A stretch of DNA of 60,000 bases, taken from the NCBI GenBank assembly GCA_903813345.2, contig CAIIXF020000007.1:36852759-36912758 (forward strand). Direction: 5' to 3'. Numbering within the stretch: the stretch's first letter is position 1; the number at the start of each line of letters is the position of its first letter. The position numbers were made by a program, and so were the translations under genes. This document shows positions 35,029 through 47,500 of the stretch, piece by piece. This DNA comes from Owenia fusiformis (taxonomy: Eukaryota > Annelida > Polychaeta > Sabellida > Oweniidae). Below the pieces are notes generated by a model. That model saw only the letters and a list, made by a program, of their open reading frames with translations. It was not told the origin of the DNA and made no database searches.

Positions 35029-35031
35029 TAC

Positions 35032-35831
35032 AATACAATATAAATATACAATAATAATTCAGTTAAACAACATTGCTAATATACTTGGAATATCGGGCAT
35101 TGCACAAAAGTCAGTATATTGTCTTACAGTTAGCGATGAAACCAATGGCAAACTTTAAATTATTCCATATATATGAGCAACAGTGTAGTTTATACTTTAT
35201 TGGCTTATTGAAAACAACCAAGTTTCAAAAAGATAAATCCAATAAAGCAACTAATTGATAATAAAGTAAGATACATCGCATACCAATTTTTATCAGCAGT
35301 CTAAACGTTTAAATTGCTTTATATATACTAGTATCTTGAAAAACGGCTTGACATCAACTGTTGCCCCATTATTTTTGGGCATCATCATTTGCTTTTGTAA
35401 AAGGGTCACCGGTGATGTCATTTGTACTATTGCCCTGTGTCATTGAGGAAAATAAATATATACCAACAATAAAGTACCCAAAACAACACAATTATATTAA
35501 GATCCAATCATTCACTACAGCACAATCTGGCACAACCCACTGCATGACACAATCGGCTTATCACATCCAAGTACAGCCAATCGATCAGATCTTCAATCAA
35601 ATGGCACAATAAAACACAACCCATTGTTTAACAACAAAATACAATGGGACACAACAACTAAAATAACACAGCCTATACGTCATAGGCTATACCATCATCA
35701 AGCACAACCAAATAACACAACTAACCAAACCAAAGATGACACATTGCTTGATAAACAGAACACAATGGGGCACAATTAATAACGAAACCATCACAATTAG
35801 ATACAACCAATAAAACATAACCAATAGCGGA
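35032..35831. other. Noncoding, start of ACACAA-rich DNA
   Basis: From about 35480 the plus strand is rich in CACAATC/CACAACC words resembling the satellite that follows at 36830. No gene seen. Confidence 0.4.
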
Positions 35832-36772
35832 ACAAGGCATAAACATGACAAAATGTCACCACCTTGTTGCTCACAATATCATGAGTTCAGTCTTAGTCAG
35901 ATTTGAATTTCTGAAAACTTTTAGATGATTTTGAAAAAATAAATTTGTCAATTTGAAGCTTGTTGAAAAAATACATTTTCTGACCCTTAGAAGGTCATCG
36001 AAGGTGAAATCTCAAATCTAAAGTCAGATTTGAACTTCTGATACTTTTTGAAAAAATGGTCAATTTGAAGCAAGATGAAAAAATACCTTTTTGACCTTGA
36101 GAATGTCATTATAGGTCAAATGTAAAGTCAGATCTGAACTGCTGATAACTTGTAGATGTTTTTGAAAAAAAAATCGTCAATTTGAAGCAAGTTGAAAAAA
36201 TACCTTTTTGACACTTTTTTACCTTGAGAAGGTCATTGAAGGTCAAATCTCAAATCTAAGTCAAATTTGAACTTCTGATAACTTGTATATGATTTTAAAA
36301 AAATTGGTCAATTTGAAGCAAACTGAAAAAATAATTTTTTGACCTTTTTTGACCTTGAGAAGGTCATTGAAGGTCGAATCTCAAATTTAAAGTCAGATTT
36401 GATTTTTGATTACTTGTAGATGATTTTCGAAAAAAAAGAATTGGTCAAATTGAAGCACGTTGACAAAATATCTTTTTGACCTTTTTTTACCTTGAGAAGG
36501 TCATTGAAGGTCAAATCTCAAATCTAAACTCAGATTTGAACTTCTGACAATTTGTAGATGATTTGGAAAAAAATGGTCAATTTGAAGCAAGTTGAAAAAA
36601 GACCCTTCTGACCTTTTTTGACCTTGAAAAGGTCATTAAAGGTGAAATCTTAAATATTTTTTACAGACGTCGATCTATGATCGCCAACCGCCGTTTGCTG
36701 ATCGTCTTCCACCATCCGCCGTCAAAAAAACAGAGACCATAACAATATGTTACCACTTTTTGGTGGTGACAT
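35832..36772. mobile_element. Composite element containing satellite array B
   Basis: Starts ACAAGGCATAAACATGACAA and TGTCACCACC, then holds about six ~135-bp repeats related to array A. Ends with CGCCGTCAAAAAAACAGAGA and a GTTACCAC...GTGGTGACAT hairpin. The same order of parts is present at 1-1118. Confidence 0.75.
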
Positions 36773-36829
36773 AAAAACCGACAAACCAAGTACAACCCGA
36801 GAAACACTTATGCACTATCGACATTTCCA

Positions 36830-38600
36830 ACAAGGCTATAACTTGAGATTACACAAATCACTACAAAATCGGGCACAACCAAAAATCGGTCACAACCAGC
36901 CACCCAACCAGAATAAGATAATCACAACACAACCCATGCTTAACGCATTTGGCCAAATGTATACACAATCAGCATTCACCAATTAGGCACAACTTGAAAC
37001 AACATCAATCACAACACAATCGGGCATAACCCACAATCGGTCACAACCTGCCAGCCAACCAGAATAATATAATCACGACACAACCCATGCCTAACGGCGC
37101 ATTTGGCCAAATGTAAACACAATCAGCATTCACCAATTAAGCACATCATGAAGCACCACCAATCACAACACAATCGGGCACAACCCACAATCGGGCACAA
37201 CCTGCCAGCCAACCAGAATAACATAATCACAACACAATCCATGCCTAACGCAATTGGCCACATATATACACAATCAGTATTCACCAATTAGGCACAACTG
37301 GAAACTACACTAATCACAACTCAATCGGGCACAACCCACAATCAGGCACAACCTGCCAGCCAACCAGTATAACACAAACACAACACAATCCATGCCTAAC
37401 GGCGCATTTGACCAAATGTATACACAATCAGCATTCACCAATTAAGCACATCATGAAGCACCACCAATCACAACACAATCGGGCACAACCCAAAATCAGT
37501 CACAACCAGCCACCGAACCAGAATAACATAATTACAGCACAACCCATGCCTAACGCATTCGGTCAAATGTATACACAATCAGCATTCACCAATTAGGCAC
37601 AGCTTGAAACAACACCAATCACAAATTAATCGGACACAACTCACAATCGGACACAACCCACAATCAGGCACAACCTGCCAGCCAACCAGAATAGCATAAT
37701 TACAACACAATTCATGCCTAACGCAATTGGCCACATATACACAATCAGCATTCACCAATTAGGCACAACTTGAAACAACACCAATCCCAATTCAATCGGG
37801 CACAACCCACAATCGGGTAATACCTGCCAGTCAACCAGTATAACACGAACACAATCGGGCACAAGCTGCCAGCCAACCAGAATAACATAATTACAACACA
37901 ATCCATGCCTAACTCAATTGGCCACATATATACACAATCAACATTCACCAATTAGGCACAACTTGAAACAATACCAATCCCAATTCAATCGGGCACAACC
38001 CACAATCGGGTAATACCTGCCAGTCAACCAGTATAACACGAACACAATCGGGCACAAGCTGCCAGCCAACCAGAATAACATAATTACAACACAATCCATG
38101 CCTAACTCAATTGGCCACATATATACACAATCAACATTCACCAATTAGGCACAACTTGAAACAACACCAATCCCAATTCAATCGGGCACAACCCACAATC
38201 GGGTAATACCTGCCAGTCAACCAGTATAACACGAACACAATCGGGCACAAGCTGCCAGCCAACCAGAATAACATAATTACAACACAATCCATGCCTAACG
38301 CATTTGATTACATATATGCAAAATCACCATTTATTTGAGACAACATTAGGTACAACTTAATCAGGCACAACTCACAATCAGTCACAACCTGCCAGCCGAC
38401 CGGTATAACACATCACAACATAGCCCATGCCTGACTTAATTGGTAACACATATACACAATCAGTATTTACCAATCAGGCATAACTTAATACAACATCAAT
38501 TACAACACAATCGGGCAACACACAATTGGTCACAACCTGCCAGGCGACCAGTATAACACAATCGCAAAACAAAACATGTCTTACGCAATCAGACACAACC
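36830..38600. repeat. ~152-bp CACAACC satellite with higher-order periods
   Basis: CAACCTGCCAGCCAACCAG recurs near 37045, 37197, 37349 and 37670, and variants recur throughout. Alternate monomers match best (305-bp period, 36850-37600). Three near-identical 193-bp units occupy about 37740-38300. Repeated ORFs on both strands are artefacts of the array. Confidence 0.88.
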
Positions 38601-40299
38601 TAATATACAACCCAAAACACAGCCAAAAAGGATACAACCGATAAAATAATCAAACACAGCTAGTGATACCAATCTAATCAACAGACAGTTTCAAACAAGA
38701 AAAAACCTGATAACACCAATCACATAATGCATTCGAGCACAACCCTATTACTAATGCAGCCAGACACAGCTTGACATAATAACACAATCAAAACATACCA
38801 CAAAAGAGACGTAACAAACCATTCAACCCAATGAAAAATTTAGATCCTAACATATAGGCAAATCCTGAGCACAAAAAATTACAATCAAACCTCTCTCATC
38901 AGCTGATGAGATGGCACACAAATGTCATCATCTTAGAATCAGCTAAATAAACAATGCCAGTCATAATGACTGACGGTAGTTGGGGAAGCTTAGACACTAG
39001 ACTATGGCATCCAGGTTCCCCAAACAACACCGCTTGTCATTTTACACATATTAAAAAACTCGATGCGTGTTCTCATGTCTCTCTAAGTCACTACAGTGCT
39101 CATCATAAATATATGACACCTTGATTTGCTGAAGTGAGGATTCCCCATGTTAAAAAGAAAAGAATTTCCAAGAGGCTATACATCAGTGGATGGTCGTATA
39201 CAAAATGTAAAATATACAAAACTTAAGGGATGTGTATCTTGACATTATTGGAAAGTATGAAGTCTCAAAACACCATGGTCTGGAAATGGTGATAGAAAAT
39301 CCAGGTGTGATTTTTTATGGTGAGCACGTTAACCTCGATACTACGTACACTTGGCTAATCTGAACACCTCACAATCTGAACACTTCTTTCGGTTCCATTT
39401 TTCTGCTCATGCAGTCCACGTTAAACAACTTGAAATGTGAACACCTTTTAATTTTGAACAGTGAACAATCATATTTGAAAAATTAACATGTCTATCGCTT
39501 GGGTGACATTTGCTCCGATCTTCAACACCAGCGCCCGACCGACGAGTATTTTGTTCTAAATATGATCACGTCAATAATATGAACAAGTTTCGTAGAAATT
39601 CATGTTTCGGTAAACAAAATTGCTTAACTATGTATCATTAGTCACTGTTTTATAATAATATCCCAACTTTTGAAAAACACTAAAATTTTCGATTTGAAAG
39701 CTATCGAGTCTTTTTAAAATGACTAATGAATTCACTAAAAACTCAGATTTTTTAAGTCGAATTATTGAAATGCCAAAGTTATGATGTCAATAGAACTTTA
39801 AATAATTATTGAGAGTATGTGTTCACATTTCTATAAAATTCAGAATACGGCCGGGGTAAAAGGGTAGGAGGTCCTATCAAATTATGGTCCTTCTCTCCAT
39901 TGGTTTATATGGTGACTTAAATACAATTTTTCCCTCATTATTTTATACACAATCGGGGCCGTTAGGAAAGGGGACCATAATCCCTGGAGGACCATAATTT
40001 CTTTCACACCGGCATGACTGCAATAAAACATAAAATGTGAACTTTTTTCAAATCCAGTCAGTGATGGCATTCAGATTAGACAAGTTTTACTGTAATTGTA
40101 TTTCTAAGCAACTAATATATGCTTTTGAATACATATGACTCTTCTACAGGTATATGAGGTAATGGTGGAAAGAATTTTTGAATTCCTATACCTGCACTTG
40201 TTATCTTGTGGTACAGAATAAAGTACGGAGGCATGCGTGTATTCCCTTGCAGAAACTGAGAAAGAATTTTGAAAATAAGCAAGCATTTCCTGGACTTAC
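38601..40299. other. Noncoding with repeat fragments
   Basis: Contains fragments of the 'AAAACCTGT' element (39345-39455 and 40040-40095). 39480-39560 resembles the CCGGCCGATGAGTA family (51000). GGAGGTCCTATCAAATTATG at 39868 recurs at 51683. Confidence 0.45.
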
Positions 40300-40352
40300 A
40301 ATTGCCCTCCTACCAAGTTTTCTATAAACTTAGATAATGCATTAATGCTTTC
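40300..40352 (-). CDS. Orphan candidate exon between the two genes
   Basis: 53 bp flanked by a strong acceptor (CTTTTTTCAG) and a consensus donor (GTAAGT) on the minus strand. Only one of three frames is open: ESINALSKFIENLVGGQ plus two bases. It lies 3' of the NHL stop and 5' of HECW exon a, so it could be an upstream HECW exon or part of another gene. The sequence is not recognised, and a chance splice-site pair is possible. Confidence 0.3.
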
Positions 40353-40581
40353 CTGAAAAAAGAAAATACACACATGTCTTCATACTTTGTTTTGTACCAG
40401 AAAATAGCATGTGCAAGTATAGGGATTTTTCCAAAAATGTTTTAATTCCAACAGTACCTTAATACCACTTTTATGTAGGCATACTGACATTTGGTTTTAC
40501 AGTAAATATATAGCAGTATAAAAGAGCCATTTAGTCACAAGTGTTTTACCTTAAGATTTGCCAACAGTCTTTACTTTATCT

Positions 40582-41007
40582 CAGATGCGAGTAGGTAGTT
40601 ACCAGTTTCGCCACCAGGTGGCTGATTCGGGGGAATTAACATGGCAGGGTATTACAAAATTCCCTTAAACTTGAATATGCATCAGTTTTAGTGGTTCACT
40701 CTTCATATTACCCTTATGTATCTGATGGTTATACAAATTAAAATATGTCCAGTAAAAGAGAATATTATCTGCCCAACACAAGAAAAGATATTTCACTTTT
40801 TGTGGTTTTACAACATGGGCTCTATGGGGGATCTCCCCGAACTAGAAGTCGCATTTTCAAAGAAAATTAAGTTTTCAAAGTTGATAAACTCTTTTCAAAA
40901 CCACATTTCTAAGTGTAATTTTACATGTAGATTCCAAATATGACATCAGCTTGACTGAATTATGAATTTTCAATGACGTAAATCGAGATTATTTCTACTC
41001 GCATCTG
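40582..41007. mobile_element. MITE with CAGATGCGAG ends, copy 1
   Basis: 426 bp between CAGATGCGAGTAGG and CTACTCGCATCTG. Homologous in opposite orientation to 57425-57846. The 75-residue ORF inside is not a gene. Confidence 0.75.
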
Positions 41008-42289
41008 GGATATTGTTCTCTCTCTTCAGAGTTCAACAGAATATATCGTTTAAATAACAATAACAATAACAATAACAATAAGGCCATAGGAAGTAGATTC
41101 TTTGTTTTGCGTCCCCCTGCTAAAAAAACACATCCAAATAGCAATCACAAGGGTCTGAATGTACTATCGTATTTCGTTCAATCGGAATCAGACCAAATGG
41201 CCGATAATTTGATGTGCGTCAAAATTGTTTTTGATTACTTTGTCACACATTGTGTACTTTCTTATTTTTCCCCTTGAATAATAACTATGTTTAAATACAT
41301 TGTATAACATGTATAGATATATGTTTGTATTCAATGCAAATTGGAATGTTATCCCTTTTTATGCCCATAGAATGTGTGCGTTTTTTAACAAACACGTTTG
41401 TGTTTTTTCTTGAGTTTGTGTTTGTTTTCCCTGTACCCTTGCATGATTAGGATTTTGCCAGGACACAAAACAAAGAATCTACTTCTTACTGTTACTGAAA
41501 CACATTCATCTTAACATCATCGAGATATTGCCATCCTAAATTGACAGGTGCAATCTGGGTTTACTGAGTAATGTCATTCGTTTTATTTACCACATGGCAA
41601 TTTTATACTATGAGTAATGAGTATCCATGCTTTGTCAACAGAATTAGCGGTGACGTCATGAATATGGACCTTTGTTGCCAATGCATATCCATGTTTTTTT
41701 ATAAATTATATATTATGACGTCATAACAATGGAAACTTCACTCAATGGAGCTTTGTTGTCATGCATATCCATGTATTTTATAAAATATATATTATGACGT
41801 CATAACAATGGAAACTTCACTCATAAGAAATTGTTTCAGATCAATTTTTATAGTTTTGTTGTGATAATGTGAAAATATGGCATAATACAGAGTCATATAA
41901 GAAAAACGTTTTTATATTCGTATCTGCGCTAGAATGTTTCTTCTTGATTCACATTGAAAATGTTTCTTTCACTTGATAACTCATACAAGAAACTCTATAC
42001 CTTTCTGGTTCTGTTGGCAGATTGATGAAACTACACATTACACTACATTACATTGCATTGTATTGCATTGTATTGTACTGCAGTACATTGCATTGCATTG
42101 CATTACATTACTTTTTATTACATTGCATTTAATACATAGCAAGCAGTATAATGTCTGCTTATTTGCTTTCGAATTGCCTTCTATTGTATGCAGATAGATC
42201 ATTCATGTCATTTACCCGTTTTTGGCAAAATATCTGCTTCATATATAAATAAGATTAAGACAGACGTTCTGTATGTAGCATAACACAAA
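41008..42289. other. Noncoding DNA with small repeats
   Basis: (AACAAT)n at 41055-41082. A ~100-bp direct duplication lies at 41680-41825 (TGCATATCCATGTATTTTAT, TATATTATGACGTCATAACA). CATTGCATTGTATTGCATTG low complexity occurs at 42040-42130. Confidence 0.6.
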
Positions 42290-42520
42290 TGGCATTCATG
42301 CTTGCCTTGCAATGGCATTAGTGCTTGCCTTGCAATTGCATTTGTGCTTGCCTTGCAATGGCATTTGTGCTTGCCTTGCAATGGCATTTGTGCTTGCCTT
42401 GCAATTGCATTTGTGCTTGCCTTGCAATGGCATTAGTGCTTGCCTTTGCAATGGCATTTGTGCTTGCCTTACAATGGCATTAGTGCTTGCCTTGCAATGG
42501 CATTAGTGCTTGCTTTACAA
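42290..42520. repeat. 23-bp minisatellite, about 10 copies
   Basis: Unit TGCTTGCCTTGCAATGGCAT plus TAG or TTG. The overlapping ORF with Leu/Ala/Cys repeats is judged an artefact. Confidence 0.92.
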
Positions 42521-43721
42521 TCAAACTGCATTTTTACTTAGTTGTCTGACAAAAAGCAGGTTCATTCAAAAGCAATTTCAGTGTTGCAATTTAAAATAGT
42601 ATGTACCATTCAATATCGTCTATAGAATTTCTTTACCATACAAGCGATGTGCATGTAAATGGTTTAACAATATTTCTTATGGATGGATGATAAGATCTAA
42701 GTTGCTTTCAGAGGCACCTAAACCTTATGTTAAAAAAACTCAATCCACCCAACATGCCACTACATTAAGTGATAGATTTCAAAACAAAGCATTTAGGAAA
42801 TTCAAGGATCCCCATTAGAATATGAATCGAAACTGAACAAGTTTCTTAAAACTTTTTACAAGTGTTTAAAGTTAATTTTCCAAGTATCAGACAATAAAAG
42901 ATTGTGTTCTCTAGCCGTATTCATTTGATCGATTTACAAACTGATAAATTCATTATTCTTATGTGAAAATATGCATTTAGGATACTGATTCAAAATGTTA
43001 TTTAGTTTTGAAGTAAACACGTTAACGAACAATCTACTTACAATTATCAGAGAACATACATATCCATAATTAATCCTGATATTTGTAAATATGTAATTAA
43101 TCCTAATTAGCTTTAATGAATCCAGTCTCCAATTAATGGCAAATATAATTATCATTTGCTTCATAATAGTTTTCACATTGTGGTTTTATAACCGATCATT
43201 GTTGTTGTATCTCTTGGCATTGTTGTTGTTGTGTTGTAATTGTCACTGCTTTGTTTGTCTTTAAGTTGGTGTTGTATCTCTTGGTATCATCAGAATAATT
43301 GACGTTGTTATTGTCAATATTGGTGTAATATCAGTGTTGTAATTGTCACTGCTCTCGTTGTCTTTGATCTGTTGTTGTTGTTCTTCTTGTTGTTATTGTT
43401 GTTATTGTTTTATTTGTCAGTGTTGTTGTTTCTCACTTGTATCAGGATGCTGGGCTGAAACATATTTTTGATAATTAGTTGCAATTAAATTCATCAATCC
43501 GTTTGACAAAAACAGTTTATTTTACTATTATAATTGTTTACTACTATTGTTTACAATCTGCACTTTTACTTCTCTGTTTATTTAACATTATTTTAACATA
43601 TTTACTCAATTAATTTCAATTTGTAATCATTTGTTATCATAAATTCACGTTATATTCATGTAATAATGCAGTATTTAATTGATATTAACTAATTGTTTTA
43701 ATGTTTTGTTTTCTATTTACC
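42521..43721. other. Probable 3' flank of the TRIM-NHL gene
   Basis: Downstream of the NHL stop codon on the minus strand. TTG-rich low complexity at 43200-43440. No further exon seen. The 3' UTR end is unknown. Confidence 0.45.
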
Positions 43722-44522
43722 TTACTTCCTGTATGTGATAGTGAATATGTTGCCATTGGTGTCTCCAACTACCAGTTGCCCCTCCTGGTTGATGGCAACA
43801 GAATAGGGGTAGGACACGCCATCTTTCTTGGAAAGCAGATAGTGAAGGAATTTGGCGTCAGGGGTCAGGAGATGTACCCTGTGGTTGTGACTGTCTGCAA
43901 CTATGATGTGGTTGGCTGCATCTGTGCAGACACCACAGGGGTAATCCAACTCACCCTGACCACTGCCTTCCTTCCCATATTTAAAAACTTCCCGGCCATC
44001 TTTATCCAAGCCTTTAATACAATGACCCGAGAAGTCGCTGACTATGGTGACATCAGATGTTGTTGATGCCACACAGTAAGGGAACTTGAATGTATCAGGC
44101 TTGGAAAGGGGAGTCGTGTCTTCAGTGGACGGATTCACACGGTACACTGTCTTGGTGGTGTAATCACATACAAGCAGCTCACCTGTAGGGGTTGATGTAA
44201 TACCATACAGCTGTAGCTTAGCTGTAGGTCCTCTGCAGGTGATGTCCCGTGTGGGGGTCCCGTCTACACTGTAGACACTTATGGTGTTCGTGTTGTTGGT
44301 GAATGCCAGATGGCCATCGGAAGTTAATGTTACGAAACTGAACTGCTCTCCAAGATCTTTCAAATGGTTGTGCTCTCGGCCATATATCTTTGTAGAAATG
44401 TCAAAACCTGTTACTGCAAAATGGCCATTGGGAATGAGAGTTAGATCGCGTATCGCATTTGATCGTAGATTCTTCTGCTCAACTATTGGCTTTTTCTTGA
44501 GTTTCAATCCCACCTTGCTCAC
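43722..44522 (-). CDS. NHL-repeat beta-propeller, terminal exon of the TRIM-NHL gene
   Basis: 801 bp, phase 0 after an acceptor GTGATTTCAG, ending TAA; 266 residues starting VSKVGLKLKKKP. About six NHL blades are visible. The clearest is YGKEGSGQGELDYPCGV followed by HIIVADSHNHRVHLL, and others carry GELLVCDYTTKTVYRV, VTIVSDFSGHCIKGL and GQLVVGDTNGN. Propellers of this type in TRIM2/3, Brat and LIN-41 bind RNA or protein partners. The initial Val codon (GTG) is an exon start, not a translation start. No introns or frameshifts interrupt the domain. Confidence 0.88.
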   Translation of the reverse strand: MSKVGLKLKKKPIVEQKNLRSNAIRDLTLIPNGHFAVTGFDISTKIYGREHNHLKDLGEQFSFVTLTSDGHLAFTNNTNTISVYSVDGTPTRDITCRGPTAKLQLYGITSTPTGELLVCDYTTKTVYRVNPSTEDTTPLSKPDTFKFPYCVASTTSDVTIVSDFSGHCIKGLDKDGREVFKYGKEGSGQGELDYPCGVCTDAANHIIVADSHNHRVHLLTPDAKFLHYLLSKKDGVSYPYSVAINQEGQLVVGDTNGNIFTITYRK

Positions 44523-47500
44523 CTGAAATCACATAAAATCAAAACATTAATATAAAAGTTAGCATCAATATTTCAGTTCAAAACAATAAATTTATGAGAT
44601 CAAAACAAATGAGTTTTTATATGAATTTTCTAAACTAATTTTGTAGTAATTTGAATTGAAGATAATCCGACAAGTAATTAGAAGGATCAAAAACAAGTTT
44701 TTACTTTGACTAATTGGAATTTGCATTAAACGTAACATTTTGTTGTTTATGAGATCTATAATAGTTTGCGTGTATCTTCAAAGTCCAAATAAACAATTAC
44801 AAATAAATAATTCATACTACCTGATATTTATCATAATTGTAGCGCACAATATGTTATGTGTTACTGAATGGAACAAGCAGACGAATATGATGTGTTGCAA
44901 AAGTTATCTAGGCATATTTTAGCGCCATAAACATTATTTTAGGGAAAGGGATGAAAACGAAGTTTTGTTTACTTTTTGTTGCGTTGAACCTGTATTGATT
45001 TTCTAGCTGACAACCCTCGCTAAAAATAAATAAGCTGGTCCGCAAGGACCCGCTGTCAATCAATTTCGCTCTATATTAAGATTTTGCTGCACAGATTGGC
45101 CACCTGTTCATCTTACTAAAAACGCATTCCCCCTTGCAAAATTCTATTTAAAATCACGCAATCTTTGAATTCTTGACAATTAATGATGCAGCGTTATTAA
45201 AAACGAGTTCAAAACTTGTCTTTTTGATTTTACTTCTGAGCTACATATCATCTCGAGATTATGCTTAATCTTGTAAAATAAAGGCATTAAAACCAATGTT
45301 TCTGATTTTCTGTAAGGGCAAATGTGCTTTTGTTGACCATTATAATATATTAGACCAAGGCAAATAAAACGCTCAGAACAGTGTGTTTATTATATTATGT
45401 TTCTTAATATGTGACGATTTAGTGTAATTCCATGTTGAAACTGTAAACAATTTGTTTGCTGCAAAATGATCTAAATGTCGTCCCCCGTAAATCACCAATC
45501 CTAGATGACATAAACCACATCATTTCACTTTTCTGACTTTACTGCCATGGTTTTACATAATTTTATTCATCATTAGATTGGACCATTGAGTAAAATTCAA
45601 TGTTGAAATGTTGAGATTTTTATAGTAAGAGTTTTATATAGGGTGTTCAAAAACGCAACCGGAATAAATCGTACCTCAAATGTATAGCTCATGTAATTAG
45701 TTAGTGGAAAAAACATAATGTCTTGGACACCTGCTCAGAAGATATTAATAATAGAAAAATACTTCAACGCAGACATTGGTGTAAAAAATGCAACCGCAAT
45801 AAAACCAAAAAATTCCACGTTACAGGGTGTTTCATAATCGCCGTCATAAGGGCCGTCCACCGTAAGATAGATAGCGTACCTCCATATCATTAAAGCTCAT
45901 CCAATTCTTGACTTTTTAAAATAATTTAAATTTAGTTCAGTAGTTTTACTTCTTGCTACATATTACTACAAAAGGTGCCTATTTGATCTTTGGCATAACC
46001 GTAACAGCCACATTTTTTTTAATGTAGCTATGTGATCTGTCAAAAGCAATAACCAAGGGTCGGAACACTATTGTCAATAGTACTGTACCGATATTAGCAT
46101 TTGGTGGATGTTGAGGATATAATTAAAAGAGAATCAGATCTAGCGAACAGGCCAACAAAAAATTGTTTCAATTTTAGAATATTTCTGGCTCATTTCATTC
46201 ATTGTCATGTCTATTTTCTAGAAATCCCCTAAGTGCACATTTTATTTCAGGAAAACTGACGATTTCTGCAATAATGTATTATTTGTCTAAAAGAATGGTT
46301 ACCATTTTTATTATTTGGGAGAATTTAAACATTTTTCACCCATTTTTGCACTTTGAATCTTTAATAACTTCTATCACCAATTTATAACATATCGTGAATC
46401 TTTTGGGAGATATTGTATTTGAGATTGTAAGGAATAGATTGGTAGGTCAATTGTACATATTGCTTGTAATTTTGTCACCCCTAAAGATCTGATTGTGCCT
46501 TTAATAATATTTGAAAGACAAAATGTATTATATATTTCAAGAACTACCGCAAAAAGCTCTAAATGATGTAATGGATTATATAACTACATGTATCCGCTGC
46601 TCTCTCTTAATCGTTTATAAGTAGAATTAAGCCATCAATCGAGTAAATTGGAGTGATATTGACAACCAAACATAAATTCACTTATATCCCGGATGATCAA
46701 TTATGCCAATATCCAGCCCAATATTTATTTAGCACAATATAAATGTTTTGTTCAATATTGTATTCAATTTTGAACAAAATACTCAATCGCAAAGGCATTA
46801 GTGAGAGTTTTATCCTTTTACGCTTTATTGAGCAATGTTTCCCCTAGTCCAACAACATTAGACCTAGCCTGGGCCTCGTTTCTTATCTGACATGTCTTAT
46901 GGCCCCGGCTAGGTCTAACTTCCATGATGATTTTGCCCTTGTTGCGATCATTTAATCGTTCAGCAGGTTTCGACATGCGGAACTAATTAAACTCCGAAAA
47001 CATGGTAATATTACATAAAGAATGTGATTCAAGCATGCATACATACCTTATAAATACATACACACCATCCCGTACCCCCCTTAGACCATATTGATGCATA
47101 ATTACGAAAATATTGGAGACAGGTTTGGAATTTTACGAAAATATCGGTCAGCTCCGGTAACATCGAAATTGCGAATCGTATCAGGAATTAACCGTCATTG
47201 CGACACTGCATCAACGAACAGTAGGTTTGCAATTAATAACGATTTTGTGTGTATACAAGCGCTATATAAATCAATCAAAGATACCTGCTATCCTCAAAAA
47301 TGGCTATTTTATCCCGAGTAATCGTGTGATAATTATAAATCTATTTGACAACAATTTCGTTTCAATAGTTTAAATTTTAACCCGGGACGAACAGACACAA
47401 TGAAGGACATGCGGAAATGTCATTTTAGAGATTGGTAAGTTTAACCTCATTTTACTTGTATAAATGACCATTTAATACAATAATATTGTGTTGAATCGCT

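Noticed and set aside
36747-37596. Serial plus-strand ORFs of 62-79 residues with Gln/Asn-rich repeats
   Set aside because: They recur at the 305-bp period of a satellite and result from the repeat lacking stops in one frame.
37745-38144. Two nearly identical 68-residue minus-strand ORFs
   Set aside because: They are offset by exactly 193 bp, the local satellite period.
42312-42506. 64-residue Leu/Ala/Cys-rich ORF resembling a membrane repeat protein
   Set aside because: It is translation of a 23-bp minisatellite with frame changes in adjacent copies.
43701-44066. 121-residue plus-strand ORF
   Set aside because: It is antisense to the NHL exon, whose minus-strand domain is unambiguous.
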